Shown here: piece by piece, positions 59,872-64,000 of the stretch
Layout: each line of letters starts with the position of its first letter
Position numbering within the stretch: position 1 is the stretch's first letter
NCBI GenBank assembly: GCA_963836015.1
Contig: CAWIIF010000010.1
Span: forward strand, 1 to 64,000
Length of the DNA stretch: 64,000 bases
Source of the DNA: CAWCDJ01 sp963836015
Lineage (GTDB): Bacteria > Acidobacteriota > Terriglobia > Bryobacterales > Bryobacteraceae
Direction: 5' to 3'
The notes under the pieces: generated by a model
Database searches by the model: none
The model's input: the letters and a program-made list of their open reading frames with translations, nothing else
Told to the model about the DNA's origin: nothing
Translations under genes and position numbers: made by a program

Positions 59872-59899
59872 GGCAGGCCGCCCTGCATCACGGCCTGCC
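59872..59899 (-). repeat. 3'-end hairpin repeat, divergent copy
   Basis: GGCAGGCC (59872-59879) and GGCCTGCC (59892-59899) form an 8-bp stem with a 12-base loop. It lies 3' of the dihydroorotate-dehydrogenase-like gene on the minus strand, the same placement relative to the gene as copies 1 to 3. Confidence 0.5.
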
Positions 59900-59911
59900 C
59901 TCCGGCCACCC

Positions 59912-60924
59912 CTACCGCATCGCGTACGAGCTCAGCACCTTCATGTAATTCGCCCGCTCGAATGCCCCCGGCTGCGGCACCGCGTTCCGGCTCATGCTGC
60001 CCTGCATCTGCTTGATCGAGTCGTACTCGTGCTCGCCCATCCAGACCAGCAGCTCCGTAGCCAGCGTATCCAGGTAGCTGATTCCCCGTTTCAACAGCGC
60101 CGATGTCATCATCGCTACCCGCGCGCCCGCCATCATGGCCTTCACCACGTCGGTCGCGCTGTGCGCCCCGCCCGTCAACGCCAGGTCGGCTTTCACCGAA
60201 CCGTAAATCACCGCGATCCAGTGCAGCCGCAGCAATAGTTCGTGCGAGTTGCTCAGGATCAGGTTCGGCACCACCTCCAGCGCCTCCAGGTCGAAATCCG
60301 GCTGGTAGAACCGGTTGAACAGCACCATGCCGTCGATCCCGGCCGCATCCAGCCGCTTCGCCATGTTCGCCATCGAGCTGAAGTACGGCCCCAGCTTCAC
60401 GGCCACCGGGATCTTCACCTCGGCCTTCACCGCCTTCACCAGCTCGATATACTGCTGCTCGACCCGGTCGCCGGTAACGTTCGGATCCACGGGCACGTAA
60501 TAGATGTTCAGCTCCAGCGCGTCCGCGCCGGCCTGCTCCATCCTCTTCGCGTACCCCAGCCAGCCGCCCTTGGTCGTGCCGTTCAGGCTGGCGATGATCG
60601 GAATCTTCACCGCCTGCTTGCACTTCACGATGTGCGCCAGGTAGGCCTCCGGACCCATCACCCGCTGCGTCAGCTCCGGAAAATGTGTGATCGATTCGGC
60701 CGAGAGCTCCGAGCCTTCCGTGATGAACCGGTCCAGCTCGTCGCTCTCCAGCTCGATCTGCTCTTCGAAGAGAGAGTGCAGCACCACCGCCGAGGCGCCC
60801 GCATCCTCCAGCCGCCGGACGTTGCCCACGTCCTCGCACAGCGGCGAGGCGGAGGCAACCAGCGGGTTCTTCAGTTTCAGACCGAGATACGTGGTCGAAA
60901 GATCAATGGTTTTGCTCAGATCGA

Positions 60925-60928
<4 letters not shown>
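59912..60928 (-). CDS. Dihydroorotate dehydrogenase-like FMN protein
   Basis: 338 aa TIM barrel: STTYLGLKLKNPLVASASPL, IPIIASLNGTTKGGWLGYAK, DALELNIYYVPVDPNVTGDR and PVAVKLGPYFSSMANMAKRL, with DLALTGGAHSATDVVKAMMA near the FMN phosphate site. The subgroup lacks several active-site residues of PyrD and is often found beside nifJ, so a redox partner role is more likely than pyrimidine synthesis. Its ATG overlaps the nifJ stop (ATGA). Confidence 0.88.

Positions 60929-64000
<3,072 letters not shown>

Overview
The window looks like chromosomal DNA of an acidobacterium of the Solibacter/Bryobacter group. The best clue is a secreted protein with nine BACON-like modules and the C-terminal domain first described from Solibacter. 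Other clues are a PEP-CTERM protein, many Tat- or Sec-exported sugar and peptide hydrolases, high GC with long antisense shadow frames, and several TTG starts behind strong Shine-Dalgarno sites. No rRNA, phage, transposase or CRISPR array was seen.

Layout. 0-5.3 kb: leucine operon leuABCD on the minus strand, with leuC and leuD broken by about six single-base shifts in the first 1.1 kb, and a divergent LysR regulator. 5.4-16.4 kb: the BACON protein, nadD, a cyclophilin, an ACE-like peptidase, tRNA-Asp, a PEP-CTERM protein, a degenerate JAMM/TonB fusion and a site-2 protease. 16.4-36.6 kb: sugar-acid and plant-polymer metabolism (three Gfo/Idh/MocA oxidoreductases, KDG kinase, GH51 arabinofuranosidase, sialate-type acetylesterase, CE15 glucuronoyl esterase, ThuA protein) mixed with hypF, malate dehydrogenase, an ABC exporter, an M49-like peptidase and tsaD. 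36.7-41.5 kb: a secreted S55 (SpoIVB-type) protein paired with a beta-propeller protein, then a ricin-type lectin. 41.5-46.7 kb: a scarred accessory region with an aldo/keto reductase remnant, an ArsR-VOC-SRPBCC operon whose last gene is truncated, and a 332-bp direct duplication enclosing a DUF433/DUF5615 toxin-antitoxin pair. 46.7-57.9 kb: DPP III, a GT9 glycosyltransferase, a roughly 600-nt candidate structured RNA, an EEP phosphatase plus phospholipase D pair, xseA, an AlaC-type aminotransferase, a YihY protein and an M13 peptidase. 58-60 kb: a HicBA pair with frameshifted toxin and a MazEF pair. 59.9-64 kb: a dihydroorotate-dehydrogenase-like protein overlapping nifJ (pyruvate:ferredoxin oxidoreductase), which runs off the window.

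Together the genes suggest a soil heterotroph that breaks down hemicellulose decorations and peptides outside the cytoplasm, makes its own leucine, and has some anaerobic capacity (NifJ, HypF).

The most interesting element is the stretch 49641-50255. It has no credible protein gene but is closed by a 15-bp helix spanning about 580 nt, holds many internal hairpins and ends in a T-tract. Its G-U wobbles point to plus-strand transcription. I do not recognise it as a known RNA class. Secondary items are a family of small hairpins at gene 3' ends, an inactivated JAMM domain fused to TonB, and an orphan histidine-kinase phosphoacceptor segment coupled to tsaD.
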